DNA of 64,000 bases from Cryptomeria japonica. Its lineage: Eukaryota > Streptophyta > Pinopsida > Cupressales > Cupressaceae. Made by a program: the position numbers and the translations under genes. The notes beneath the pieces are model-generated. The model was not told the DNA's origin, ran no database searches, and was given only the letters and a program-made list of their open reading frames with translations. Below, one piece after another: positions 31,570 to 43,189 of the stretch. The stretch is taken from contig NC_081405.1 of assembly GCF_030272615.1 (NCBI RefSeq), forward strand, positions 472,798,008 through 472,862,007, read 5' to 3'. How positions within the stretch are numbered: the first letter of the stretch is position 1; each line of letters starts with the position of its first letter.

Positions 31570-33136
31570 TAGCTGACATACTTGCTCAAAGGGTTTTTGT
31601 CTATGTGTCCATTCAAGTTCCTTGGGACTCATTACAGGTCCTTCTTGGCTAGCTTCCAACTCCTCAAATGTGTTTCCATATCTAACTTGTCTAGATCCAT
31701 GGGAAGAAACATTCTATGAGTGATTTTATTGTGTTGTTCCTTGTCTCAATTTATGCTCATAGGCCTCTTGTCTTTGTAGCCTGACCTCTTCTAATTCCTA
31801 TTGTGCTCTTCTATGTGTTGATGCTTATGCTTCATCTATAGGCTCAGTGAACTCTTCAAGATTCTCTTCTATAGAAGCATTTGATAATGGTTGAGGTCCC
31901 CATTCATACTCATTTGAATCTGTTACTGAGTCAGTCTTTGGCATCAATCCAGTATATGTGACAGGAATATTCAAAGATGCAAACATCTCTCTGACTCTCT
32001 CCACCTCTTCTCTCATTTCCTCTAGGACTTTAACTATTGTTCCTCTCATTGTTTGTACTCTGGGAAGCTGATTAGGAGTTGTTTCTTCTCTTATGACAAC
32101 CAATTCTTCTTATTTTGTGTCAGAATCATAGTATTCTTCAACATATTCTTCATTAGATGGTTCTCACAGTGGATCTGGATACTAGTTATAGTCACTTGGG
32201 CTTTCTGAAGTTCCTTCTAGGACAATTTCTTTGAATGAGACTGGAACCTCATATGGTGCAAACATCTCCTTGACCCTCTATACTTGTTCACCGATTGGAA
32301 CCTCTTCTGGTGTTGCCATTGCAGGTGTATTGTGAACTTGTTGGTGAGCTTCTTCTTCTCTAAATTTCAAACTCTTCTTGAGCTCTCTCATATTCCCCCT
32401 GGGTCTGTAGTCTGTTGGAGTGCTCTTGATCATGTTTTTCTACAGTTTGACGGGACCTCCAAACTTGTCTTGTTGGAACCAATGGTCTTTTTGCTTTATA
32501 TCCTACTCCAGTTTTATCATTTGTTGCCTTTGTCTTCAGGTGAATAGGTTCAATGATCCCTTGTTGTTGCCTGCCAAGAGGACCTACTCCTGATTATCCC
32601 ATGCGGAGGAGTATGTTATAACCTCGTCCATACAATTTAGAAGAAGCTTCATAAGATTGGGCTTCTAAATTTTCATTATCTTCTCTATAGAGCCAATCTA
32701 GACTAGCTACTTCTTCCATTTCATTCGCCAGTGATGTTAAGGGTTGTATGAATGCCCCATTGTAGATGATATTTACTTGTGTAGTTTGTAGTCTCATTGA
32801 TTCTAATGGTCTACCTATTTCTTTAGGTGATGGAGGAATAGTCGTTAGTATAAGAACAGTTTCTATTTGATATCCTCCCATGCCATCTCTAGTGATTTTA
32901 AGCTTTTGTTCCATTTCTTTCAGAAGAATCTCTAAGGTTGCTCTATTATTTGGCACTAGATTACCAGTTCCTTTCCTTAATGTGTTACAAGTATAGCTAG
33001 GATCAACAGGGACACTCACTTCCACTCCATTGTAGGGGAACTTCAAACATTGATGGTATGTGGAAGGTACTGCTTGCATATCATGTACCCAGGGTCTACC
33101 TAGCAATAGGATAGCGGAATATCCAGCACCTAACAA
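31570..33136 (-). pseudogene. Tat-2 protease-RT linker
   Basis: The frame at 33136 starts after GYSAILLLGRPWVHDMQAVP and QCLKFPYNGVEVSVPVD, the conserved end of the protease region. Then come an amphipathic stretch ATLEILLKEMEQKLKITRDG and a long acidic, poorly conserved linker with MREEVERVREMFASLNI (about 31990). The frame 31659-31237 runs into the inverted duplication. Stops separate the pieces. Confidence 0.65.
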
Positions 33137-33480
33137 ATAACATCTCTCTCAATAGATCCCACTCTGATCGGCAAGAGCACTAAGCCTTTTGAAGTTCTTT
33201 CCTTTTCATCATAAGCTTTTATTGTGATTTTCTTCCTCGGATCAATGATGTTTTTTGAGAAAGCCAGCTACATGAGTAAATCAAAGGTACAAATATTCAA
33301 GCCAACGCCTCCATCTATCAGGACACATTTAATGCAGTGTTTGTGAATCATTACTTCAATGTGGAGGGGTTGATTATGCAAATGACTCAGTGAGTTATCA
33401 TCTTCCTCAAAGAAAGACAGGTAATGAGGTGAAGTTAAGTGACCCACCATGGATTGAAATCTGTTTAGGTCCATTTTTTT
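33137..33480 (-). pseudogene. Tat-2 aspartic protease domain
   Basis: The product reads QPLHIEVMIHKHCIKCVLI then DGGVGLNICTFDLLM; after a stop near 33266 it continues with KKITIKAYDEKERTSK-like sequence. It is the same retropepsin-like domain as in Tat-1 and Tat-3 and again has Asp-Gly-Gly. Stops and a shift disable it. Confidence 0.7.
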
Positions 33481-35400
33481 GGAACATTGGTATCAAGAAG
33501 TGCTTTGTCTAGAACCTCCGTATGCGCAGGAGAGGTTTTCAGAAGTTCTAATATGGATATCTGAGCAGTTGTTCATTGAAGTTTCTCTAAGATGTTATAT
33601 CTAGAGGAATTTGATGAGACCGGTTGTCATGATGAAGAGGTTTTAGTCATGTTGGTAGCTGATTGCTTTGAGATTTTTGTCTGTTTGATGACGTGGGTTG
33701 ATCGGTAGAAGAAGAGGCAACTCCTTTGAAGGTCACTTTACCTTGAGCTCAAGTTAGGACATTGGCAGATTTTGATTTGTCATAATTGTCTTTTCTTATG
33801 ATCACATTACAACATTCTGATCCAGTTGGTTCGATCATGTGAATGACATTGTCGTTATTAAAATAAGTGTAGTTGATTTTAGCTCCTTCCTTAGATTTCG
33901 AGGAATCTCCTTGCTCATAGGTGGGCAAGGGGTCTTTGAACGAATTGTGATCTGAGTTTGTTGTGTGATTTCCAATAACTATTTTACCACCATCAATTAA
34001 ATCTTGGATCTAATGTTTTAACTTCATACAGTTGTTGGTAGCATGTCCTTTGTTCCTGTGGTAATCACAATATTCATTTTCTCTCCACCATTTTGGTTTG
34101 ACTTCTGGATCGTATGGTTTTGAGTTGTCCGGTAAAGTGAGTAAATTGTTGGCCAATAATGTTTTCAATGTTGATTCCTATGGCTCTCCTAAAGGAGTGA
34201 ATTCACATTTTGGTTTTGGAGCCCAAGGTTTGTTTTTCATAAAGTTGCTCCATTTGCTCAAGGTGTGTTCTATTGCATTCTCAATAGCCTTAAGCGCTTG
34301 TGTTCCAGTAGTCAAGTTGAATGCTACTTTTTTTTGCTTTGGTTTGATATTATCTACTACTCCATCATTTATTCTTGGAGCTAGATCCATGCGATGTTTC
34401 CTTATAGAGAAAAATCTCTCCTTTCTTGATCAGCACATCTTCTATTTTCATAATGCCTTTTACCATCTTGTCAAAAGAAGGGTGTGTTTTCATTGAGATT
34501 GCGTAATACAACTCAGGTATTAAAGTGCTGATGAAAATATCCATTTTCTCTGATTCTGGGATCGGTCTTGGATATCTAGAGAAAATTCTCCTCCATCACT
34601 AAAGGAAAGTAAGGAATGGTTCTCCTATTTTCTATTTCACGTTTCATATGTCGAGCATGGTGACTGGATTGCGAGTTTTGTAAGCAAATTGTTGTAAAAA
34701 TAGTTTAACTAGCTCCTCAAACATTTTTATTACAATTGGCGACTTTGAGAACCATTCCATGGCCTATCCTCCCAGACTCCTTAGAAAAAGGTGCATGAGG
34801 TAAGTTTGTTCATGCATTAATTCCATGCATAGGGCGCATAATTCTCTAGCGTGGTCCTGGGGATCTGAGTTTCCATCATATTTGTCAAGTTTTGGTATCT
34901 CTGTCCTAGATGGAAATGGAGGAATGTAGAGATTTTTGTCAAAAGTGAAGGGGCAAATAGAATCTAGAGAGCATGGTGAGGAAACCTTGTCCTTGTTTTT
35001 CATTTCTTGAATTTCACGTTGCACGGCTTGCATTTGTTTAGCCATTAGTGTTATTGGTGTTTCCTCTTCTTCCATAATGATACTCTCTACATTAAAACTA
35101 GGAGGAAGTTTCGATCCTTGTCTTGCCAGCTCTAGGAAGTGCTCTTCTTTTTCTTTTTCTAGAATAACCTTCATCATTCTCCTGAAGCCTATGTCATTCA
35201 TGCAATTAGTGACATCTATTTCTTTGATCTTGGAATCACTAGATGAACTACCATTTTCATTTCCATGGCTTCTTACGTTATCATAGTCTGTGTCGAATTG
35301 ATAGTTAGTTGTATTTTGTTGAAGGCCAACATTGTGTTGTGTAGTGGTTCGTAAAACACCAGAGAATCTTCAAAAAAATTGTTGATGTAAGACATTGTGT
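33481..35400 (-). pseudogene. Tat-2 Gag and downstream spacer
   Basis: The frame 35201-34764 holds KEEHFLELARQGSKLPPSF, SICPFTFDKNLYIPPFPS, DKYDGNSDPQDHARELC and LFLRSLGG, matching the Tat-1 Gag capsid region. Further down, 34390-34178 is a Lys/Ala-rich segment. At about 34095-34035 the zinc motif YCDYHRNKGHATNNCMKLKH is intact. A spacer with FNNDNVIHMIEPTGSE follows to 33481. Stops and shifts are frequent, so only fragments are open. Confidence 0.7.
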
Positions 35401-35824
35401 GAGACTTGGTTCCAACAAGCATGGGAAACTTGATGCGACCGATATAGGAGGTGATGCAGAAGTCAAGATCGAATCAGATCTAGTTTTTTCAATGTGATGT
35501 TCAGATAAAGAGATGAGGTCAAAATCTGGTTTCGAGAAAAATCTATCCCGTTTAAGATGTGACCTAAGATGATCAAGAAGATCAAGGTTTGATTCGATGA
35601 TTGATTGATGAACTAGCTAGGATGTGACTGACAAATCATAAAACACTACCACAAGGGTGCATTATCAAGAAGCATTTTGCTTGACATCCAAGTTTTCTCA
35701 GTTTAATTCTATGTTTGTTATTGAAGAATGAAGATCAATGAGCTTAACAGAGACAAAGATTAGACAGATAGAGTTTTGACACAAAAGTGGACAAGGTAGT
35801 TATCTCAATAGAATTATTGTCTTA

Positions 35825-36215
35825 CAAAGGGCAAATTGACTTCTTTCTCTCTCTCAGGGGTTGGAGGTTCAAGTTGAGCCTCACTGTAAGTGATGAAAAC
35901 TTTTAGAAATAGAGCGAGATTGATCTTCTCTCCCTTGTTTAAGCGATAGCTGAATGCGGATTTCTAAATGAAATCCCTACTTCTCGGGGGTTCTTCATCA
36001 AATTCGTTAGATTCCCCTTGAAGGTATAACCGCATATGTCTCAGGAACACCTTATGCAACAATAAGAGCTGACAGTTGATGTATAAAAACTTTCTCCTCT
36101 TATAGATTTGCCTAGGACTAGGATGCTTCTTTTTCAGTTTAGCCTCTGGATTGAGGCTTCTTCTTCTCAACACTTGAGGATTGGACATACGATATATTGA
36201 CACTCGATCAGACAT
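35825..36215 (-). pseudogene. Tat-2 small ORF upstream of Gag
   Basis: Homologue of the Tat-1 frame at 24976-25361: KFLYINCQLLLLHKVFLRHM, RLYLQGESNEFDEEPPRSR, then after one stop at 35964-35966 RLNKGEKINLALF and EPPTPEREKEVNLPFVRQ, ending at a stop in the same place as Tat-1. The paired ends argue that this is a separate ORF, not the start of Gag. Confidence 0.65.
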
Positions 36216-36905
36216 GGATACTAACTATGGTAGACAAGAGGATGCTTGGACAATGAGGACAACAAAGCTCTTTATTAGAACAACAATTTGGCACTAGTGA
36301 TGTTTTATCGTACGAGTTTAAATTTGACCAGAATGACAAAACGCTGACTTGTTGGCTCGTACGACCTAGGACTGACCCAAGATGAGTTTTGACAGAGTTT
36401 TGATCACTAACTTGGTTTTTCAGTTTGATGTTTCTGATTGTCTTGAGGTTATGTTTCAATTGTTTTGAGGGATGAAAAACACAGCAAACAGTAGGTATAA
36501 AATGATAACAAGCACAACACGCTAACCCTATGGAAGTTGGTTGAGAAGGAAAACCTTTGCCCATAACCTAGGTACACACCTAATAGCTAATCAGAATACG
36601 GTCACTGAGTCTCATGCAATAGATTCTCAACATCATACTAGCTGAATCCAAATGCTAATGGGGGCACGATATGGCGAGTAATCTTGGGGGAAAACCAGCT
36701 ATCCCCTTGCACAAAGATTATCCTCCTTTCGGAGGTGATTCGGGTAGCTTCTAACCTAAAGTTTGTAGTCAGGGTTTCATTCGAAAGGACCTCCTGACTT
36801 TCATGTAAGCATGATTTAGATACAAAACCTAGTAGGATGTTGAAACCATGTAGTCATGCAAGCATGATTTAGACTGCAAGGTCCTACAAGATGCTCATCA
36901 TGAGA
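36216..36905 (-). other. Tat-2 leader, part next to the small ORF
   Basis: It contains two TCGTACGA palindromes (36308 and 36357) and the conserved block with TAATCAGAATACGGTCACTG and GGGGGCACGATATGGCGAGT. No ORF is supported. It continues at 38748 beyond Sire-B. Confidence 0.65.
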
Positions 36906-36910
36906 CACTC
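36906..36910. repeat. Target duplication CACTC of Sire-B, left
   Basis: CACTC precedes TGTTGGA, the first seven bases of the Sire-B LTR, and is repeated at 38743-38747. Confidence 0.8.
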
Positions 36911-37696
36911 TGTTGGACAAACATTCGGTACATCTATGGCAGAATTCAGACCTACAAATGTAACAGAGGTCCTATTAGATTCAATAAAGAAGATCACAGA
37001 ATGCAATGCACAAGCCTATAAGGATATTGATGATACAATTCCAATTCTTAAATTGATTGCACCAAAGTGCATAGTTGATAATAAGGATTCTTTAGGACAA
37101 CTAGACACATTGTCTAAGTTCATCACCAGCAACTTATTGACTATTGATCAAATAAATGAGGATACATTTAAGGAAAGAATGATAAAAGAAAAATAGAAAT
37201 TCTTTGAGGAAATTGTAAATAAGAATAAGGAGAAAATGGATACTCTATTACTGGAACTTGGGGAAATAATTTTTGACTTCAAGAAACTGTATAGAGACAC
37301 TTGTAAAACAAATATTTTGATAGAGGATCTTGACAAGGAGATCAGCAAAGCACAAGATAATATAAACAATATTGTTGACAATCTGATAGGTGCATCGGAT
37401 TCATTTTTGGAGTTAGAGAAAAAGATTGCAGAGCAAGAACAGAAAATCAAGAAACTAGAAAATGACAAACAGGGAATAAAGGATAAAGCAAAGGACTTGA
37501 AATGCAGACTTAGTCCAAGACTAGAATACCTTATTCCTTTGAGAAAAGAAATATTTGAGGCTCTAGTTCCTGGACTAAAGAAACCAGAAGAGAAAATGCA
37601 CATACTCACCGATACAGTGCAAAGAACTCAAGAGGCAATAAAAGACAGTAAAACATTCAGTAACGGTATAAATTTAATTTTGATAGATATTTTTTA
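36911..37696 (+). pseudogene. Sire-B accessory ORF, C-terminal coiled-coil part
   Basis: One plus-strand frame runs to TAG at 37694-37696, with a single stop at 37194-37196. The product is Lys/Glu-rich with heptad repeats (ELEKKIAEQEQKIKKLENDK). Near the end PRLEYLIPLRKEIFEALVPG resembles PKLQVLQKCFLNLEA of the Sire-A frame at 12190. Upstream LDSIKKITECNAQAY and LIAPKCIVDNKDSLGQL resemble the second coil region of Sire-A. The apparent ATG at 36891 is in flanking DNA. No catalytic motif is present. It ends about 75 bases before the polypurine cluster, as in Sire-A. Confidence 0.6.
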
Positions 37697-37770
37697 GATT
37701 GTAACCCACCGGTTACAAGAATACAGGCAGGACTCCACTGACACCCAATGACAACCTTTGTCATTGATGT

Positions 37771-37953
37771 CAAAGGGGGAGTAGTGGGATGAGAAAAATG
37801 GTCAGAAGAAAGGACATCATCTGCTCAGGGGGAGCATACATTTTTTTGGCACACAGTTTTGGTAAGACAATTTTGGCAGACTATTTTTGGATATCATTTT
37901 GGACACTTTTGATTTTTCTCATGAGTGTTGCCATCAATGCCAAAGGGGGAGAT
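37771..37953 (+). other. Multiple polypurine tracts of Sire-B
   Basis: CAAAGGGGGAG at 37771, CAGGGGGAGC at 37827 and CAAAGGGGGAGA at 37941, the last abutting the LTR. TCATTGATGT or CATCAATGC precedes the first and third. This is the Sirevirus pattern. Confidence 0.85.
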
Positions 37954-38742
37954 TGTTGGAAAATGCACACTCCAATGATAAATTGTAGGTGATTGAAGGT
38001 TTTGTCATTGATGGCAACCTTGCAATCATATGACACCGGCAAGACAAAGATACCGGCACCAGCACCGACAAACTCTACACCGGCATACAGAACACCGGCA
38101 GTGAAAGGAAGGATACCAGCACCTTAGCTGAGTTCAATTTTGTTTAAAATATATTATGTAATTAATTATAAAATCATTGTAAGCCGACATGGCGAGTTGT
38201 AATATGACTCATATATGTGTGAGATCATTGTAGATCATTTTGTAATAGAGAAATAGGCAGGAAAAAAGGAAGACAATAGCAGACCTAATATGTGAATTAT
38301 TGGTTAAGGGTTTATGTATGTAGCAGAGCTTAAACTGGTACTGAGCCTGGCATAGCAGATGCTAATCTGAAGCAGTACAAGACATTGGATTTTCATAATC
38401 CATTTTTTAAGTCAGTGTGACTTCATATTGAGCAGTGAGCTCTAAGCACTTGGCCTTCCTGCATGTGCAGGCCCCTATTGTAAAAGTAATACTCTTATTG
38501 GCCAGTAAGTGAATATTGTGGATCACAAATCCCACCGAGGTTTTTCCCACACCGGGTTTCCTCGTTAAATCATTGTGCTATGGTGTGTTTTTCATGTTTT
38601 TGTTATTGCTCTTAGTTACTACATTATTTCTGGTTTACCGATACACAGTTTTAATATTCTTTTCATGTTTTAAGTCAAGTAAATGTATATACCGGTTAGA
38701 TACTAATTCACCCCCCTCTAAGTATCCTTGGGAATCCTAACA
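37954..38742 (+). repeat. Sire-B 3' LTR, 789 bp
   Basis: Starts TGTTGGAAAATGCACACTCC and ends GGAATCCTAACA. A cluster of six ACCGGC/ACCGAC/ACCAGC sites lies at 38030-38120. TATA-like sequence is unclear. Confidence 0.85.
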
Positions 38743-38747
38743 CACTC
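38743..38747. repeat. Target duplication CACTC of Sire-B, right
   Basis: Partner of 36906-36910, directly after the CA end of the LTR. Confidence 0.8.
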
Positions 38748-39804
38748 CTCATAAATGAAGCAGTGCCACCGATTATTCTATCTCCTAGGACTTTCACCCT
38801 AGAAGCATTTTATTATAGTGAGTTGGATTCCTAGCTTTGGTTGGACTCACTTGGGTCGTTCCCTCTCACCAAGCCTTAGGGGCTTCTCGGGAGGCAGGCC
38901 CTCTAAAGGTATCAACGGATCTCAAACTCTAATAGAAAAAACCTCAAGGTCTGGATTTCTGATTGTTCGAATGGACAAGAGAATACTCTTCTACTCTAGA
39001 TTTTTCCCAAAAAACACATAAAACAAAATTCTTTCCCTTATATAAATTGAAGTATTCTCAAAAAGATTAAGAAGATAGAGTGTTTGTTTGTATCTCCCAA
39101 GGAAACCTGCAAAACAAAGATATCAGTAGTTCAAGTTTATAATCTTTGGCAAGCGTATGTTTAATGATTGAATTCTTTGTCAAGTGAACCTGCAGACATT
39201 AAAAACTCAAAATCAGTTGCCAAAATAACATAAAAAAAAATAATCAAAATAAAATTCTAGCATGCAAACTATAAATTAAACTAATCTAACAAGAATTTCC
39301 ATTCTTTATAACTATCCTAGTTATGACAATTTTGATAGTACTTCACTCTATCATTCACAACTTTCCAACTAGAAAAAATTATGAAACTCTCTTCAGTGAA
39401 AATGTAGAAAACTTGGTTTGAAACAACATATCAAAAATTTGTTTAGATCCAACAGTTCAATAAAAATTTATGCCCTCCGAATAGAGACCATTTTTTACTG
39501 TCACATAAGAACAAGTAAAATGATAGTACTTCACTCTGTCATTCATAACTTTCAACCCAAACAACATTATAATAAGAGATTTGGTGACAATAGAGAAAAC
39601 TTGGTTCTAAACAACATATCAAAAATTGGTTTCGATCCAATGGTTAAATAAAAAGTTATGCCCTCCGAACAGAGACCATTTTTGACTATCACAAAAGAAC
39701 AAGCAAAAAGAAAGATTTTTATTTGCAAATTTAACACATGTTTATTAGTTATAAAAACCAAACATCAAATTTGTTTAAGCAACATTATAAATCTTGTATT
39801 CGTC
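38748..39804 (-). other. Tat-2 leader, part next to the primer site
   Basis: The leader resumes with TTTTATTATAGTGAGTTGGA and CTCGGGAGGCAGGCC, matching the Tat-1 and Tat-3 leaders. A 188-bp tandem duplication occupies 39334-39709. No coding frame is supported. Confidence 0.65.
39334..39709. repeat. 188-bp tandem duplication in Tat-2 leader
   Basis: Two diverged copies start at GATAGTACTTCACTCT (39334) and TGATAGTACTTCACTCTGTC (39521). Both include AACAACATATCAAAAATT and TTATGCCCTCCGAA. A local duplication, not a long array. Confidence 0.85.
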
Positions 39805-39829
39805 GGTTCGAGCCCCATGGTGGGCACCA
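39805..39829 (-). other. Primer binding site, Lys-tRNA type, 25 nt (Tat-2)
   Basis: The plus strand looks like a tRNA 3' end: T-loop TTCGAGC, T-stem CCCAT, acceptor GGTGGGC, A, CCA. The minus strand TGGTGCCCACCATGGGG is the primer site, four bases from the LTR end at 39834. Compared with plant tRNA-Lys as I recall it, only two positions differ, both explained by CpG decay. Confidence 0.75.
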
Positions 39830-39833
39830 GAAA

Positions 39834-41236
39834 TGTGTGTGTGAAATTTGGGGAACCTACAAAGGCACAAACACTTCAATAAACCATTATTTGCATGGGT
39901 TAGTTAATCAAAAACAACAAAATGAAATCCATTGCAAGTCGGCTTATTGCCTCCTAGAAAGTGCAAGTGTGGATTTCTCTCAGATTTCTAAGCTATCCAG
40001 TGACAAGACTACACTCAAACAGAGGATTTTTAAATGCATGCAACTAGGCAAATGCAAGATTAATAGTTAAATGCAAGATTGAATGCAAGATTAATTGATT
40101 AAGAGAAATGAGATTATCAAGCTAAATGATCAAAGCTCTAATTGAAGCTTAGCTAGATTATATGCAAGAAATTGAATCTAGATAAGAGAAATGAATCTAA
40201 GCTAATGAACTAGAAATCTAAATGATTCTAAGATTAAATGAAAGCTACATGAAAACTATGTTGATTGATGAATTAACTATGCAAAGCTTCTTCAAAATTT
40301 CCTCGATAACCTGCAACACAATATTAGCATAATAACGATGTAAAATTCTCTGATGCCGATTGAAGAATGAGAGCCTGAATTTGTAGGAAAATCAAGAGGG
40401 AGGCCAAAGGTCAGGATTAATCTTTAATGAACAGTCGAGATCGATTCGAAGGAAGCACAATCCAGGTGAAATGATTTGATTGGACAATTTAATTCCATTT
40501 TGGAGAGATAAGATTGAGTTCAAATTAGCAACTCAAATTCTTTCCTTTTTTTTTAGTTCAGTTGATTTGTTTCTTTTTTTGAATTTTTGTGCTCATAATT
40601 TCCAATTTATTTTTCAAATTAATTGCTCTTTCTTGATTTGTTTCATTTTTTGAAGATTTGTGCTCATAACTTCCAATTTATTTTTTAAATTAATTCCTCT
40701 TTCTTGATTTGTTTCCTTTTTTGAAGAATTCTGCTCATAATTTCCAATTTATTATTCAAATTAATTTCTTGATTTGTTTCCTTTTTTGAAGATTTCTGCT
40801 CATAATTTCCAATTTATTTTTCAAAATAATTCCTCTTTCTTGATTTGTTTCCTTTTTTGAAGATTTGTGCTTATAATTTCCAATTTATTTTTCAAAATAA
40901 TTCCTCTTTCTTGATTTGTTTCCTTTTTTGAAGATTTATGGCAATTTTTATTTATTTATTAAATATGCAAAAGATATTTAATTAAATAAATGAGATATTT
41001 GATTTTAAAAAGATTTTCTATTTTGAATTTTGAATTTGATCAATTAATTAAATGAGAATTTAATTAATTGTAATTGCCATGTTGCATTTTTTACCTTAGG
41101 AATTAATTAATAAGGCTCTCATGATTGATTTAAATTGATTATTTGATTCAAGACCTTGATGAATTTTATTGAATTTAAGCACATTAGTCGAGATAAGGGG
41201 CCCATGGTTTTGGATGACCATTCTTAGAGTATTACA
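39834..41236 (-). repeat. Tat-2 5' LTR, 1403 bp
   Basis: Minus strand starts TGTAATACTCTAAGAATGG at 41236 and ends ATTTCACACACA at 39834 before the primer site. It contains a 71-bp tandem repeat (40563-40935). The partner LTR is absent from the window. Confidence 0.75.
40563..40935. repeat. 71-bp tandem repeat inside the Tat-2 LTR, 5.3 copies
   Basis: Units start at TGATTTGTTTCCTTTTTTGA at 40563, 40634, 40705, 40770, 40841 and 40912; one unit is shortened to 65 bp. Each includes GCTCATAATTTCCAATTTAT. Confidence 0.93.
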
Positions 41237-42645
41237 CCACCCCATGGAGGCGTATATCTAATTTGAAAGATTTCCCGTATACCATTTTGCAATGTCTCTA
41301 AATGTGATTTCATTCTCTCCTTCTAGTATGCAAAGTTTGTAACATCAAAGATCAAAACCTTGTAATGCATGTCTTGCACCATACCGGATCTACGTCAATC
41401 AATTAAGCTTACTCAAGACGGACCTTTCTATATTACCAATTGTTGAACCCAAGGCAGGACTGAGATGGGGGGTTGAATCAATTTGATGCTAACTACAATA
41501 AGGCAAGATACAAAAATAATTTGAAAAGAAGGATCTCCTAATTATGAAGCTATCCTTGAACTCTACATCAACCAAACAACATCAATACAAATTTAGGACC
41601 TCATCTATCAACACGTTATTCATACATCTACCATAGTCTAAAACAACTCACATATCATTGAATCACAACTCTTCTTCTCTTCTCTTCACCGGATTTAACT
41701 GACTATTTTCACACACACACACTTCATCTACACTCATTCACACATTCATTCACCACACCAACAAAACCACATACATTCTTTATATACAACATAGATCAAC
41801 AAGTCAACCTAAAATAAAATATACCTTCCAGACCAAAAACACACACATTGATCCACTCAAAGAGAAAGAGGGGACCAAAACACATCTTCCTAATACCAAT
41901 ACATTGATCTGCAATCATCAAAACATAACCAGCAACATACCAACATGCAACACATCCATATAAACTATTAACAGTCAAAACATATTCTCCAATACAAATA
42001 ACTCTTATCTGGATCTTCACTGGCTACAGTGAGACCCATAACATATCAAATAACCTTACACAAATCATATCCAGACCCAAAGATAGGTTTAACATAGAAT
42101 ATCACAATTGGGTATGAACAATGCCACAACATCCAGAGAACACGGATATTTTTGGACCACAAAACCAACTCATCCATAACACCAAAAACATAACCAAAGA
42201 AGATAACAACATCAGCAACACTTTCCAAACCCGAACACTTCCAGATCAACCAATAAAACAAATGCAACACCAACATAGCAAGATATCTTTGTATCACAGA
42301 CATTCCAGACCAACGACTATCCGGAACAACAAATTTGACATCAATGACAGCCACAACAACACATACTTTCAACACAAAATTCCCACAATAGTTGACTTTT
42401 TTTCAAATCCATTTCAATATAAAATTATAAATAAGCTATGAATAATTCAAAAATAGTTAAATAGTCTTTTTCAATCATACTAATCCCAATAAGAAGCTAT
42501 CTAATAATTGTTCTTGTGTATGTTGAATTTGAATCCTTATTTGTAAACCCTAAAGATCCAACTACTAACCCTATATCTACAAACTAATTCAACAAACAAT
42601 CAATAGAGATATACTATGCTTGTAAATAAAAACATAAAACACAAG
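41237..42645 (-). mobile_element. Fragment of a third Sirevirus-like element (Sire-C), 5' end
   Basis: A probable 5' LTR end lies at 41441 (plus strand TGTTGAACCCAAGGCAGG, with GGGGGGTTGAAT near it as in the other Sirevirus LTR ends). The minus strand then continues with ATTGGTAATATAGAAAGG, a decayed primer site like that of Sire-A. The 41237-41423 part would be leader, cut by insertion of Tat-2. The other LTR boundary, near 42645, is a guess. No coding frame is supported. Confidence 0.4.
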
Positions 42646-43139
42646 TATACCTTCACATTCATGGTAGGCTTGTCTCCATTGTTCTCCTATCCTCCATTCT
42701 TGATCTTGTATTGATGATGTTTTCTCTCATATTTGTATACACTTGCGCAAGACCTCCAAGAGGAATGAATGTGATTGCTTGATGAGGTAAGATATGATGC
42801 AAAGATGGTGTATGGCTATAGGATAATTTTGGTAGAGTGTAGGTGGGCTCAAGTTATGTGTGATGCGGAATGAGAGAAAGAAAATTCTTTCATAGAGATC
42901 ACCATGAGATTGGATGGTTTAGATTAAAAATTTAAATTATGAAGGGGAAAGATCACATAGATGAAAGAGAATCAAAAGGATTAGAGGGTAGGTAAATATG
43001 AAGGGAGGATATTGAGAGGTGAAAAGGGGAGTAGGTAAGAATGGATACGATTAAGAGGGGTATGTGCAAGATCAAGGGGGGCCAAAAAGTGGCAATGGAG
43101 AAAAAAATGCATTTTCAACCTTTCCAAACACGCCAAAAT
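42646..43139 (-). mobile_element. Tat-type LTR fragment
   Basis: On the minus strand it shares CCTACCCTCTAATC and the surrounding pyrimidine-rich character with the solo LTR at about 24450. The left limit is uncertain; the right side is cut by the inverted-repeat island. No gene is seen. Confidence 0.35.
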
Positions 43140-43189
43140 CCACTTTGACTTTTTGTTTGGGTCGAGCGAAATTTGAATTTGGTTTGGTA

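Larger units (their letters stand above)
36911..38742 (+). mobile_element. Sirevirus-like element Sire-B, 5' LTR almost completely deleted
   Basis: The insertion starts with the LTR's first seven bases (TGTTGGA), then passes directly into accessory-ORF sequence, multiple polypurine tracts and a full 3' LTR. CACTC flanks both sides. A deletion from LTR base 7 into the internal region would explain this. It is related to Sire-A by the accessory ORF position, the polypurine cluster and LTR-end text (CTAATTCACCCCCCTC). Confidence 0.8.
31293..41236 (-). mobile_element. Tat-lineage element Tat-2, 3' half missing
   Basis: On the minus strand: 5' LTR (41236-39834), Lys-type primer site, leader, small ORF, Gag with zinc motif, protease and linker. 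RT to integrase and the 3' LTR are absent; the sequence stops at the inverted duplication. Sire-B is inserted in the leader. The order and protein similarity to Tat-1 are clear, but the copies are diverged. Confidence 0.8.

Noticed and set aside
36891-36910. ATG at 36891 as the start of the Sire-B accessory protein
   Set aside because: It lies in Tat-2 leader and the target duplication, outside the element; the frame is open there by chance.
39781-39829. Possible tRNA gene
   Set aside because: Only the T-loop-to-CCA end is present, including a genomically encoded CCA; no D-arm or anticodon arm. It is a primer binding site read on the opposite strand.
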